DNA from: Lottia gigantea
Lineage: Eukaryota > Mollusca > Gastropoda > Lottiidae
Assembly (NCBI RefSeq): GCF_000327385.1
Contig: NW_008707710.1
Coordinates: 62,001 to 126,000 of the forward strand
Direction: 5' to 3'
Length of the DNA: 64,000 nt
Numbering within the stretch: position 1 is the first letter of the stretch; each line of letters begins with the position of its first letter. The notes under the pieces were generated by a model, which made no database searches, was not told the origin of the DNA, and worked only from the letters and a program-made list of their open reading frames with translations. The translations under genes were made by a program, and so were the position numbers. Below, one piece after another: positions 1-12,421 of this stretch.

Positions 1-610
1 TTCACCGTTGAATAGATGAACCGCGATTCGTTCCTTCTTATCGATGCATTGCGGAAGAAAAAAATAATCGCGATACATCGGCCGGATTCTCATAAATATA
101 ATTAACTCCCTTTAATGACTAAGAGCACGAAATCCTCGCGTATTTGAGAAATTATGTCATGTTCAAATGTTAAAAAATTGCTTTTCATGTATTAATTTGT
201 CTTCAGCATTTTTAATTTTTGTTAAAAAACGATGAAAAGAGAACATGTTAATATGCCAAGTGGAAGCTAATCGCATGGGATCTGATATAAACTTTTTCTT
301 TTTCCAACGTAATATGTGTTTGCATAGTCATAAAATAATTTCACGAAGCTGTATTCGATGGTTTGATATTTTATTTATTTTTTTGAAGAAATTTGTTTGT
401 CCTTGTGTGTCACAAATGATGAAAAGTGAGTTTTGTACTTCTAAGCGTGCTAAAATAATTTAAACTGTGTTAAAATGTTATTAATTATCAGTTTTCTTTT
501 TCTTTCCCTTTTAATCAAAGAATCGCGATTTATTATCGCAATAAATCGTATCGTTACATGAGTATCGTTCAGTGTATCGGATCGCCACTTTAGGAATCGT
601 TGCAGCCCTA
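1..610. mobile_element. Right part of a degenerate hAT-like non-autonomous element
   Basis: The stretch ends GAATCGTTGCAGCCCTA (594-610). Its reverse complement, TAGGGCTGCAACGATTC, is the end type seen in many hAT transposons. The interior repeats TCGCGAT/ATCG words. The left end is outside the window. Confidence 0.35.
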
Positions 611-1037
611 CATATCATTAAGGTCTTTTTTACCTTAAGAAAAGGTGAATCTTTTAGTTAGCTTTATATATTCTCTCTTGTATCGGTCAAATTCAGAATT
701 TCTGATTTTGAAGTTAAAAATTGGAAATACCAGATAATCACATTTTTTGGGGAGAAAATGTCTGATCTTCAAATATTAAATGCTATTCAAAAAACAGTAT
801 AAATATGTAATTTCTTCTGTAAACAAGTTTAAAGTAAATATTGAATTTAAAAATTTAAACTTTTGAAATACCAGCAAATCCCATTTCAATTTCTTGGGAT
901 TAATTTTAATTCAGAATACTGCTTTTCTTTTGAAAAAACAAATTTAGCAGAGATTTTTTTTTATCTTTAATGCTATTGGTAAGGATTATACAATTGTTGA
1001 TTTAAAAAAAGAAAAAAAAAGGCAAAATAATGCTAGT

Positions 1038-1210
1038 ATTTCTAATTATTTACTCTTCATATCCAAAAAAAAAACCAAAAAGACTCAAAAAAAACATTTA
1101 AATTTATGTTCAAAATAACAATGAAGCAGTTATAGTATCTGAAAACATTTCTAATTATTTACTCTTCAAAACCAAAAAAAAAAAAAAAAATTTCAATTTA
1201 TGTTCAAAGT
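1038..1210. repeat. Two-copy tandem duplication
   Basis: TTTCTAATTATTTACTCTTC occurs at about 1037 and again about 110 bp later, each copy followed by an A-rich run and TTTATGTTCAAA. Confidence 0.6.
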
Positions 1211-2154
1211 TTTATTTTTTTAGACTTTATTGACAAAAGAAGTATGGGCCATTGATGGAACATGAAACACATATAACAAAACTTTTTACCACAGTCTTAA
1301 AACAATTATCTCTGAAGATATAAAATACCCAAAAAAATTGTCAGTGTAACATCTTGACTTTGAATGACACAGTTAAAAAAAATGTTCCCATTTTCAATTA
1401 TAAAAACCAGTTAATAGAAAACTGGAAGCCATCGAAGTCAAGAAATAAAATAGTTTCAACTAATCTGATTGATGTAATGTCACTTCCCAGTAGGATTAAA
1501 TCAACTGTTTTTTTTTTAGCCAATTTTCATTCCTTCGTACGTTAGTTCTATTTTTTATGCCTGACAATCTTGAACTGATACTCAGAAAACAGACTCAATG
1601 TGTACAAGAGATTAGAAATCTGCAGGTTTAGAAGGATTTATGAGGCAAGATGGAAGAATTAGAAAATGGAAATGTTGAAGAGTTTTGCTGCCACTTTACA
1701 ATTTAGTTTTAAGATTTGAATTTGTTGAACTCTTGTCAATCATTCTGAGAACCATTCCATTTGAGACTACCGAGGTGAGATGGTCTCAGAATAGTTCTCA
1801 GAACAGAACAGAACAGAAAAATTTGGTATTCCAGGAACAGTTTGTTGCGCATGTGCCTTTACACTTTGACTTTTCTCCTCCGTTTCTGTAACCATGCAAA
1901 TAGTTTTCATCAAGGTTACCAGGACATCTATAATTACCTCTGTGGAATGAAGAGTTCCATTAATATATATCTGGGAGTAGCAGACCATTCACACATTATA
2001 AATGAACTATTCTCGGAACGCCTATTATTTTATTGTAAACGATAATTTTGTGATTTTATCGCGTCCTTGTCTGGACTGAGAGTCGAACATTTCCAAACGA
2101 TCTTATGTAAACGACTCTTTATGTGGTTGACATATAAGACATGATAACTGTTCC

Positions 2155-2275
2155 CTCTTTTGATTACTTACTTTTGATTATAATCATACTTACTTTTGAT
2201 TATAATCATACTTTCATTTGATCATACTTTCATTTGATCATACTTTCTTTTGATTATAATAATACTATCTTTTAT
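2155..2275. repeat. Tandem repeat of about 22 bp
   Basis: Units of the form CTTTTGATTATAATCATA and CTTTCATTTGATCATA are repeated; related units resume at 2530-2600 on the far side of a dispersed element. Confidence 0.65.
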
Positions 2276-2284
2276 TAAGATAGC

Positions 2285-2530
2285 TTGCCAGCGCAAGGTA
2301 ATATACCCCCACTGGCATCTTTGATTTTAAATAAAAATATGAAAGAGCAAGGGCAATAACTCATACTAAATATTTTACGATTCTTCTTATTTTCAATAGG
2401 GTTCATCCTTGGGTGATTACGAACACTCATGCCGTTAAAGTATTGTAAAGTGTTTACGAGCAATTTTGGACAGACAGACGGACATGGGTGACGGCAATAT
2501 ACGCCCCCCATTTCATGTGGGTGTATAAAA
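2285..2530 (+). mobile_element. Dispersed element with AAGGGCAATAACTC motif and terminal hairpin
   Basis: Shares AAGGGCAATAACTC, GTTTAC-AGCAA and GACAGAC-GA-GGACA blocks in the same order with 12655-12855, and ends in a short hairpin around ATACGCCCCCC/GTGGGTGTATAAAA. This is a known style of short molluscan dispersed repeat. It splits the TTTTGATTATAATCATA repeats on either side. Confidence 0.55.
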
Positions 2531-3283
2531 ATCATACTTTCATTAGTTTCATTTGATTATTTTCATACTTTCTTTTGATTATAATCATACTTTCATGATA
2601 CGTTGTGTAGAACATCATAATTTAATGACATGGATCTTAAAATGCACAATAATGCAAAAACTTTTTTAAAAATCAGAGCCTAGTTTATTAACTAATAAAA
2701 AATTCACAGACATATTTATAAATATATATATATATAAATAAGTTATTGAAAGTTTATAGAAAGTTTTTATTGTATGGTGAATAATATTATTCTTCCCCAG
2801 ACAAAACCTTTTGTTCTTTAAATTTTAAACATTTTAGATTAAATGAAAACTATGAAAAACATAATGTTGTCTGCAAAATCATTATAACATTATGTTTTAT
2901 AAGGAAATAATCCAATTAGACAATGAATTCGTCTGGAAATACTGGTTTTTTTTTTGAAAGAAAAACACCCACAGAAAGTATTGTAAAGAGTCATAAAGAT
3001 ACATTTCATCAATGGATTTGTTATGTATTCTATATATATTACTAATGTAAGTAATTACTATATAAATTGTTAGCCCCATTGTGGGTCATGCGCTATGTTT
3101 TCTCTATTCCTGATTATGCAACTGTTTTTTCTATGTGCATGTCATCTTTGCTTTACATAAATTGTTTATCTGAACAACAAGCCCTTATTCAGTGACATTC
3201 ATTTTTGATTTGTTAAAAATTAAAGAATGCGATAAAGATTTTTATGGCATCATCATGTATATCCATGTGATGCACAAAATTTA

Positions 3284-3400
3284 AAGGTACAGTGCAACAA
3301 TTTGGTGGCTGATTTGGCCTTGAATATATGTAAAAACTGTATGAAAATCGCATAATTCCTTCAAATAAACCTCAAAAAAGTTATTCATTTCGCTAACAAG
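3284..3400 (+). repeat. Dispersed repeat, copy 1 of 3
   Basis: Matches 12422-12560 and 41868-41990 through TTGAATATATGT, GAAAATCGCATAATTCCTTC and nearby words, all in the same orientation. Confidence 0.5.
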
Positions 3401-3559
3401 CTTATCTACTCTCTGAAATTTGGAGTATCTGAAAGTTGAATGTCTTGTTGATATAGACTCTGACACCAAGACATCTTCTGTCATAGCTGTGTGTAGATAC
3501 GGGATTATTGAGTCTAGTGTATATACATGATGTCATTGTTCAGATATTCAAATATTCAA

Positions 3560-3745
3560 GTCTGTTAAATGGGAAACTCGTTGAGATAATATTCAAACAT
3601 AGTTAATTATGGATACACCTAGATTTGAAAGCTCTAATTTTTACAGTAAGCTGTAAACATTATTACTGCTTAAATTTGCAGAACATTCATGTTTCTGAGA
3701 CCTATGAATGAATTACTCCTAGAAATCTCGCTCCTGTCCCTTTAA
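3560..3745 (-). repeat. Dispersed repeat, inverted partner of 13396-13530
   Basis: The reverse complement shares AAAGGGACAGG, AATAATGTTTACAGCT, CAAATCTA-GTGT-TCCA-AATTA and TGTTTGAAT in order with the plus strand at 13396-13530. Confidence 0.6.
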
Positions 3746-4424
3746 CTAAAAAGTGTTTTGTCCTCTCATTTTTCATATAGAAGTCATGCATACTTTCTAT
3801 TTTTAGCATATTTTGGTTAAGTTGATCCCTCCATGCTTTCCAAAATGTCTTTCTATCGTATCTAGTGAAATCCATACATCCAACTATTTTTATTTTAGAA
3901 AATAAGAAAATTTCATAATTGATTGGTTAATAAAATCATTTTTTGATATCACTGCTATAATCATCTCTGTTAAATCTTTAAAAATAAAGCCCCAGTTGTT
4001 ATCCCTATAATCATTTAGCATGTTCCATGTATGCACTACAATTATAAAATCGCACAAGTATTATTTGCTGGCTTTTGTTTTTCACTTTACTCAGAAATAC
4101 ATGGACCACATGTTTAAATTATGTTCAGATTTCTACTAAATCTAATTAGACTGACTGAGAAAACAGAGGAATTTGAAAGTCTTGGCTGGAATTCTGTTGT
4201 CTTAGAAGCCATTGATTTTCGACGGAGCAAGACTTACGAAAGTTAATCTCTTATTGAAAATCGTTTACAAATGGATGGCTGACGTATCTATAGAAATGGC
4301 TATATTTAAGAAAGGAGACAAATACAATTGTTACAAATAATTGGCTGTGACAAATTGATCTAAATCTATTCTGATGCCACCCCCATTTTGTTTACTGGAA
4401 AAATAAAGTTAATTACCTACAGTA

Positions 4425-4870
4425 TCAGAGTTTTTCAAGACAATAACGAAGTGAAAATTTTCAAGACAATTTTTAAGTCTATGAGACATTTGAAAACTCA
4501 GAAGTACCATGTACTTTAAGATAAATACAAAGTCAAAAGAACCAGATTTCTTTAGAGTTTGAGACATGTGAAAAGTCAGAAATACCAGATGCTTTCAAGA
4601 CAATTACAAAGCTAAAAATAAAACAGATATCTTCAAAGTTTATAAGACATTTGAAAACTCAGAATTACCAGGTACTTTCAAGACAATTACAAGGCTAAAA
4701 ATAAAACAGATATCTTCAAAGTTTATAAGACATTTGAAAACTCAGAATTACCAGGTACTTTTAAGACAATTACAAAGCTAAAAGTACCAGATTTCTTCAA
4801 GAAGAGTACTAGATTTTTCAAGACAATATTCCGAACCAAAAAGTACCAAATTCATTCAAGACTATTTCAG
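4425..4870. repeat. Tandem repeat, unit about 83 bp
   Basis: Two almost identical units (TCAAGACAATTAC ... GAATTACCAGGTACTTT) lie in the centre, with three or so degraded units flanking; the words TTCAAGACAAT and AAGTACCAG recur throughout. Confidence 0.8.
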
Positions 4871-5380
4871 TTTTTTTGGTTATATTTCAACCAAATATGG
4901 TGACAAAAATGCTAAACTTGTAACTGTGATTTTATATTTACAGTGGATATGAATTGCATTGGATAAAAGTAATTCCAATGTATCAGCACGATTATTTATA
5001 AGCCTCCTTTAATAACAATGAATGAAACAGAATCAGTCTGTATATAAGAAATTGTGTTATAATTGGAATATTTAAGTATAAAAAAAATTATATCCGAATG
5101 TTCTTTAACAATTGTTTACTTCTAAATAGTGATTAAATTGTTATATTTTATAAGTTTCTGCTGTTTTCTCTTTCTGTACTTAATAAATGAATAGCGATTA
5201 TTGACACAATAAATGGTTGAGTATCATTGCGCTTTTTTTGTAGGTCGAAAATTTGTTTTGCTAAAATTTGTGAAAACTTTACACCAAAATCTAGAGAAAT
5301 GTGTCCCTTAATGTATCTGAAAGTTTTAACTAACAAAATCCAGCCATTGATTTTTAAACGCCAGAACTATTTAAAAAGGT

Positions 5381-5612
5381 AAATGAAATGAAATGAATGG
5401 TGTTTTACGTCCTACTTTTCTGTACCATGCAGGCTAATGAAGACGGGCAACGCCATGCAGGGTACAATGAGGGAAATTTTTGCCAGGAAAGCGGCATTAG
5501 CCTACTCTTTTTCGATTTCCAACTGGCGAGGGATCTGTAACGTGCACAGCCTGTAGCACACGGGGCCTCGGTTTATTGTCCCATCTGAACGACTAGACGC
5601 TTTTTCATGGAA
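5381..5612 (-). mobile_element. tRNA-type SINE, copy 1 (head truncated)
   Basis: Plus-strand reading starts with the tail AAATGAAATGAAATGAATGG and runs through the body (TTTTACGTCCTACTTTTCTG, GGGCAACGCCATGCAGGG, CACACGGGGCCTCGGTTTAT) to GACTAGACGCTTTTTC. The sense strand is minus. Confidence 0.75.
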
Positions 5613-7527
5613 GCTGTAAGAAAACTACTGTGTAGATTTAAGTAAAATAAATGCCTAATTGTAGAGAAATATGTCTCCTTCATATTCTAAAGGTTTCAAC
5701 TAACAATATCGAGCCATTATAAAACCAATCACCAAAACTAGGTTAAACTGCTTCATTAACAATTAGTACTCTCCATTTTAAATTAACCCTTTTAAAACAA
5801 ATTCAGTTTGATCAAGAAGATACATAGATATAAATAACATACTTTAGAAATATTTTCAGGTATAATTTACGACTATTTTGATATTAAAAATGTTTTACAA
5901 AAAAACAGAATGTCCCTCTAACTATGTCTGCAAAAATCTAATAACGTGGCAGATGGTAATATATAATTCATATAGTTTGTGGTAGGTACCACCGTCCGTT
6001 AAATACCATCCTTCCGTATCAGACAAAAAATCTCTCATATTAATATCCTAGAATGACTAATGAAATATTTAAATCTCATCCTAGCTGAAGGCTTCTCAAT
6101 GTTCTAATTAACTGTGAATATAATGCTATATTGCATGGAATTATTTTCAGTATGTACTTCCTCTATCAAAATATTATTCATTACACCATTTTTTTTTCTT
6201 TCGTTAAAAATTGTTATAAATTTCTAAATTCATATCACATTCAAATGAAATATAGAATTTTTGTTTGTCTTTTTCTTTTGGCCTTGTGGTAATAATGATG
6301 ACATGCAATGTCTTTCCACAATTTTCAAAATGGTTCTGTGGTTCCTGCAATTCCAATAAAACTTAACAAAGCCAATATCAGTTATCTTCTTATATCATAT
6401 AAGGCCCTTTGTGATAGTGACATCATAAAACAGTTAGTGTTAATGGAATTGTGAAAACCACAGATGTCTGATTGAAAATTTGATTGGTGCAAATTGATGC
6501 TATCAGTGTCTATGATGCACATATAAAGTTTTAAAAAAACTCTTCACAATCCCTTTAAAACACCAGAGGTGATGCCCTTGCACATTTCTCATATTGTAAT
6601 ATAGACACAATCCAGACACCTAGCCATCTAACTGCGTTGTAGTGTAGTAGACATGATTGACCATTGGGAGTAATCAAGTCCACAATGGAACTGATCTGAT
6701 GCTATTACAATTTCAGAAACATCCAAGGAATTTTGATTTTGATTCTTCATTATAATATTCATTATAGCTGTGTCACAGCAGACTTCGACCTTTTGTGACC
6801 CTACTGAGACTAAAAATGTACATAATCACTTGCAAACGTGAAAAAAAACACGAGAAAAAGTCCTTATTACAAATTCTTCAACCTGTGACATATGGGACAA
6901 TTTTGTGTTCTTAAAGAAGCGTTTCTTAAAAAACTATGGTGCACTTCATTTTATGGCATTTATGGAGATGTTACAACACTTCTCTATTCTGTGGCTATCT
7001 CGATGGCGATTATTGGCAACAATAGCGCTCACCATGGTATGTGACACTTCCTTGACGCTTATACGTTATGGGATCTTAACATTCTGTGAGTTAATTTTCA
7101 ATTGCCGTAGCAGCTCAGTAAGGAGGCCTTTCCAGTGTGACAGGGCTATAACAAAATTCCCATCTAGGTACTAGTTGAGTTAGAGCCGACAAGTTATGTA
7201 CTAAAAGAAAACACATGCTGACAATTTCAGCCCAAGGGTTTTTAGAAATAGCATGAAATCTGATAAAAATATGTTACTGGCTACTTTTAGAAAATGAAGA
7301 ATAATATCACTCTAGGGTTAACTTGTACTTTTAGTTTATGAACTAAGAACACGACTGATGCAGATTAATTTTATTGTTCTTATTAATTCTATACTAATTA
7401 ACTTTTTATGTTAGCTGAAGCACTGATAGAAGAGTTACCAGGTTAACCCTTTAAAGATGGGTTCCCTTATTTTCATTTATGAAACTTAATATGTTAATAT
7501 GTATATGAATAGAAAGTAGAATGGTTC

Positions 7528-7812
7528 TAATAACTTGCAAAAATACCAGTTTGTCTCAAATGTCCATTATTAATTCATAATTAGCTCAATTATAAGAGAA
7601 TTACCTGCAGAATTCCAATGAGTGAGCGATCGAGAAAGGTCAAAAAAGTATTTTTTGTTCATCCAGACTGTACATACTTGGACATTTATGATTGGTTAAA
7701 ACTCTTAATTATATGCAATAAGGAAAGTTTGATATGATTAAGAATACATGATAATTCATTAGAAACACCAATTAATCAAATAGTTTGCTTAATTTGACAC
7801 AAAAAAAACAAG
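7528..7812 (+). repeat. Dispersed ~280-bp repeat, copy 1 of 3
   Basis: Shares long collinear identity with 13555-13800 (same strand) and 40832-41098 (opposite): GAGAATTACC-GCAGAATTCCAATGAGTG, TTATATGCAATAA, GATTAAGAATACAT-ATAATTCATTAGAAACA and TTTGACAC-AAAAA. Confidence 0.85.
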
Positions 7813-7983
7813 GAAACACATCTTAAAGCACTAATGGCCACTTGACAAGCCTCAAAACTATAACTGTTTCCAACGGTAAAATTGCCAAAACTTTATAGTT
7901 TGGGAACATTCGACAATTTATAGAGGGTAAAATGAAATGTAGCTTTCACTTTACTTTGTGGAAATGTAAAAGCCAGCTCTTTC

Positions 7984-8131
7984 TAGTTTGGCAATAGGGG
8001 GTGTATTGGTAACAAATTGTTAGTTTGGCAATAGGGGGTGTATTGGTAACAAATTGTTAGTTTGGCAATAGGGGGTGTATTGGTAACAAATTGTTAGTTT
8101 GGCAATAGGGGGTGTATTGGTAACAAATTGT
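7984..8131. repeat. Perfect 4 x 37-bp tandem repeat
   Basis: Four exact units beginning TAGTTTGGCAATAGGGGGTG fill 148 bp with no visible substitution, implying a recent expansion. Confidence 0.97.
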
Positions 8132-8514
8132 TAACTTCCAATAAACGATAGTTTTGTATATTGTGAGTTTATATTCTGTTGGACTTTTTGATCAAGGATA
8201 AAGATGTTTGGGATCAATTTAAACAAAGGACGTTCGGTAATGAAGCCTTAAATAAAGAGACTAAATTTTGAAGCAGCTTTACAGTATGGGTGCAAAGAAA
8301 AATTCCTTATTGTACTATTTTTCTGGCATTATCACATTAATCTTCAAATTTTACCTTTTCTTGATGCCATTGGCATTATTAATTGAGTAAAAACTAATGG
8401 TATCATGAATTTGAGTAAAAGTTGAGCATGAGAAAAATTTTGTAACCCTGGGCTACCAGATCATTTATGTATAATGTATTTAAAATATTTCTAACTAATG
8501 GAGCCCTCATACCA

Positions 8515-8660
8515 TAACGATTACCAGTTGCTTATGGTTGTGAATAATGAAAGTGGTCATGAATTTCAAATGCAACTCAGTTGAGTGAGAGTTGCTTTCA
8601 GCACTTATGACCTCTATTCTTATTCGCAACCATACGTAACTGATAATGGCTATAGTTTGA
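8515..8660. mobile_element. Foldback (MITE-like) element, copy 1 of 3
   Basis: Two arms are inverted: CGATTACCAGTTGCTTATGGTTG and CAACCATACGTAACTGATAATGG, with GTGGTCATGA facing TTATGACC inside. Related copies: 40250-40415 and a one-arm copy at 63620-63693. Confidence 0.7.
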
Positions 8661-9230
8661 GGGCCACTTTAATAACTCAGTGAGTGTATGGTTTACACTA
8701 CTGCTTTCCTTGTTGGGCAGTAACAGCTTGATATTTTCAGTAAATACGAGACATATTCCTGTTACAACTTGGCATTTATTTTGTTAAAATCTGTATAAAT
8801 TGTTTTCAATAGTTTCCATTCATGCTGTAGCTTTAGCTGTATTGTCCAGTCATGTCTGATTGAAGCTCCAAAATAACTGACAACAGTTTTAATCTTAAGG
8901 ACATTTTCAATGAAAATGGGCTTGATTTTCTGAATTTTTCATGCATTCTCGATCAAAACTGGTACAAAATCTTAATTCAAGTGCTCAAATGCCTGGTTTG
9001 GAATTTCTCAAACAAACAGCCCTGCTTTTAAACTTAAGTCAAAATTGGAAAAGAGAAAGAAATATTACTTGTAATGATCAAAGTATTTTCTTGTGCAGCA
9101 ATGTAAAAAATAAAGGCAATTATCAACAAAAAATTGCTTATTAACAGATAACACAAAGGTTATTGTACCTTCATATCAGATCAAGTGCAGTGGGAATACA
9201 TGCTAATTGCCTGTTGTATTTATACTTCTA

Positions 9231-9430
9231 ATGAAATGAAATGAATAGAGTTTCATGCTTTACTTTTCTGTACCATGTGGGCTAATGATGACGTGAAATG
9301 CCATGCAGAGTGCAAGGAGGGAAATTTTGCCAGGACAGCAGCATTAGCCTGCTCTTTTTGGATTTCCAACTGTCGAGGGATTGTTTTTTTAGTGCGAGCA
9401 AGTGACCATCTCACTGAGCCACCGCAGTTC
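9231..9430 (-). mobile_element. tRNA-type SINE, copy 2, with a different head
   Basis: Tail and body as in the other copies to about 9385. It then departs from them into sequence whose minus strand reads GCGGTGGCTCAGTGAGATGG, resembling a tRNA A-box region. Open frames over this span on both strands are SINE artefacts. Confidence 0.65.
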
Positions 9431-10828
9431 CCTACTGCTAGTAGATCTAACACAAATAGTCGAATACTTGTATTATTCAAAACAGATTTATTTCACTATT
9501 TTATTTTTTTCGGCATTTGCATGGATTTTTCCGCATTATACGAGGTTTATATTTTCAAAGAATGAAAACCACGTATAGCAGTAAAAAAAAATAATAAAAA
9601 AGATTTCAACAAAATACGCGTAAAAATACTTTTTTTGCGTTTTTCTCGAAAAATAATTTCGCGCCATATATCATTATACGAGGTTTCAAGCGATCACAAT
9701 ATGCTAACTGACAGCTGGAAAATGAACATTGTAAGCTATAACTGTAATAATAATAATAACTAAAATATAAATTATTAAATATTACCAAAATTAGTAATGC
9801 AAGTGAGAAAATAAGAGATTTGATGCACAGCAACTCTATAATCAATCTGTTAATGTAATTTTTCTACTAAAAATGTCATCGAATGTTTGAGTATTGAAAA
9901 TTATGAGATCGTGAATTTTACCATTGGACTATTTGATAGAGGCATTGAATATTCATAACAAGGCTCTGATTGATTGTATTCAAACAAATAGCTGTATCAC
10001 AAATTTTTCTTATACTAGGGTATTTTGGTGTTCGTAATATCTTAACACTGTGAAGATGATTGAACCTATACATCAAGTTATTCTGTTCACCACTTCGCAA
10101 TTTTATACTTCACAGCTTGTATTAGTCAGAGATATACCAGCCAAGTTGGAAACAATTTTAATGATGTAAAAATGCATTTTCCTGATTTCCCTGTTGGCTT
10201 TTAAAAATCTAACTGACTAAAATGCTTTTCTGTCATGAAATTTTAATGAGATTCTCGCATTTTATGATTGAAGGCACATAATAAAAAGTTGTTAACAAAG
10301 GAAGCTATGATATATTAATCCTGTTATTTTAAAATCTGCATGTGGATAGCACTAGAGAGCAAAATATCACAAGAAATTTTTTTTTTATGATATTTTATGT
10401 GATACAGATACTAAGCAAAATGATAAGATAGATCGCAAATAAATTTTAATTCCATTCACATTATTCATTCATCAATGGATTTAAAATTGTGATGCATATT
10501 GACTCTTGGATTTTTTACATTGAACTCTCTTTGATGACAGCTGGCACCAGATTTTTTCATTATTAGCATTATTAGTGTAGCCTAGAATTATCTCAAGATG
10601 AAATGACATATCTTATTAAGCTAACAAAGACATCAATGGCAGCTAATATCCTGATAAATTTTACTAGGACAGCATCATCAGCTTACAAAAGAAAGCAAGT
10701 TTACTTGATGAGTCTCTGCCGCTCCCATGTTACCCATAGAACATTGTGATTGTCAGCAAATATTTTTGTTTAGAATCGATACATATGTCAAGCAGTATAT
10801 AAGCAAATGGCATTAATAGGTAATTTAA

Positions 10829-11182
10829 GGTGATAGTACGTCTTAGAATGAACATAAAATTTAAGTTCTCAAGAATGGTCAATATGAGTATATATTCACT
10901 TACCTGGTGTCATAAAGTTACAACAGAATCACCTGTAAAATCTGGAAAATTGGAAAATTCATAAAACTAAGTAATTATTAATCTTAATACTAAGCGTTTT
11001 TCAATAGTTAATTGTATATTTATGAATAATTACTAAGTTTTTTGGATTTATCGGATTATATAAGGATCCTGTTATGTTATTTATGACACCAGGTATATCT
11101 ACTGATGAATATATGCTCTTATTGACCAAGTTTAATATTCTTAAATTTTATGTTCATTTTAAGACGTAAGATTCCTTTAAAA
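10829..11182. mobile_element. Large foldback element, copy 1 of 2
   Basis: The arms start AAGGTGATAGTACGTCTTAGAATGAAC and end GTTCATTTTAAGACGTAAG...CTTT. The inner arms pair TTACCTGGTGTCATAAAGTTA with TTATTTATGACACCAGGTA. The second copy is at 19366-19622. Confidence 0.8.
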
Positions 11183-11357
11183 GGACAGCATGCACCCATT
11201 TTCAGTGTTTTTCTTGAAATATTTATAGCTTAGTCCTTATCAATATTAATGTTCAGAAAACAAGGATTACTCCTTCTGACATGAATGGAAAAATTGAAAT
11301 GAACATCACAAAACCAAAACCAAACCAAAACTGATATATTGTTCAACAATGGGACAT

Positions 11358-11734
11358 AAGATTATTGTCTGAGCAAAGTAAAAAGTTTTTTGAATTTTTT
11401 CTATTATTTTTATGAGGATTTGGATAGCACCCTCAAAATAGTAGTGTTAGTCTTAAAACATTAATGATAAAAATATAATCATAAGCACACATAAAGTCTT
11501 CAAAATTTGTTTTTACAGAGGACAATTTCTGGCTCATTTTTTATGACTTTTTGGGCTTGAAATTGCTAGGAGGGAAATGGGTTTCTTTTCAATGTAAACT
11601 TACAAACGATTATATTTTTATCAATGCAACAACATTCTAAGACTATCAGTATTATTTTGCGACTGATATTCCTATTCCTTTAAAAAATATCGAAAAAAAA
11701 TTCAAAAAACTTTTTAATTTTCTAAGACAATAAG
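11358..11734. mobile_element. MITE with ~40-bp terminal inverted repeats
   Basis: The left end TTATTGTCTGAGCAAAGTAAAAAG... is matched in reverse complement by the right end ...CTTTTTAATTTTCTAAGACAATAAG. A solo left-end relative lies at 50939-51010. Confidence 0.75.
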
Positions 11735-11743
11735 TTTTTTAAT

Positions 11744-11972
11744 GCCTAGTTCACACCAACGGCGAATGCTGCGCTTTAAATCGGCGAGCAAAGGGCCATC
11801 ATTTTTTGTTTACTTTTCCAAAAATATCACGATCTCCTTAGTAATGTTAAGCTAAGCTTTGCTCAAAGCTTTCCAACGATCTATTACTACCCTGGCGCTT
11901 TAGTCGAACTTTGTTAAGCTTTGTTCGCCGCTTTAAAGCGCGATCAAAGCGCCGTTGGTGTGAACTGAGCCT
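11744..11972. mobile_element. GC-richer MITE with TIR AGTTCACACCAACGGCG
   Basis: Left GCCTAGTTCACACCAACGGCG mirrors the right end GCGCCGTTGGTGTGAACTGAGCCT; inner arms pair GCTTTAAA words. The G+C content is clearly above the flanks. It abuts the preceding MITE. Confidence 0.8.
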
Positions 11973-12421
11973 ACGCTAGCCCAAAGAGCCCCTTTAAATT
12001 CCACAAAGACAACATTTTCTACAGCTTCATTAAAGAAAGACATTTTTTAATTGTAATCAAGAAAAAAGAAACATCTAATTAGCTGTAGCCTGTTATCTTT
12101 CACAAATTACTAGCAAATAAATAACTAACAAATATAAAAAAAACTTGACTTGATTTAATGAGGTAACATTACCTGAATTTTATTGAATCTTTCATATAAA
12201 ATCCAAGAGATATTCCTCCATTAAAAAATCCTTAATTAATAAAAAGACATAGAGAGATAATCCTAAAATATTAGCATACAAAACTCTGCAGATGCAAGGA
12301 GGTATTTCAAGGAGAAATTTAACTTGACTTGCCTAAGAATTATTGCTTGCTTCCATCCTAGAAAATTGATGTGTGTACCATCCTGCCTTTCAATGGATTA
12401 GAAATTGAGCACCACTTTCAT

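Larger units (their letters stand above)
611..5380. other. Gene-free AT-rich stretch
   Basis: No coding exon could be supported. Besides the repeats listed separately, it holds poly-A/T tracts near 1000-1200 and 1190, and an imperfect hairpin at about 1741-1805 (TTCTGAGAACCATTC against GAATAGTTCTCAGAA), possibly the end of a decayed foldback element reaching to about 2020. Confidence 0.5.

Noticed and set aside
9253-9565. Open frames on both strands
   Set aside because: They lie over a SINE copy; the same translated motifs (CARTAALACSF-like) recur at the other SINE copies at 42771 and 43659.
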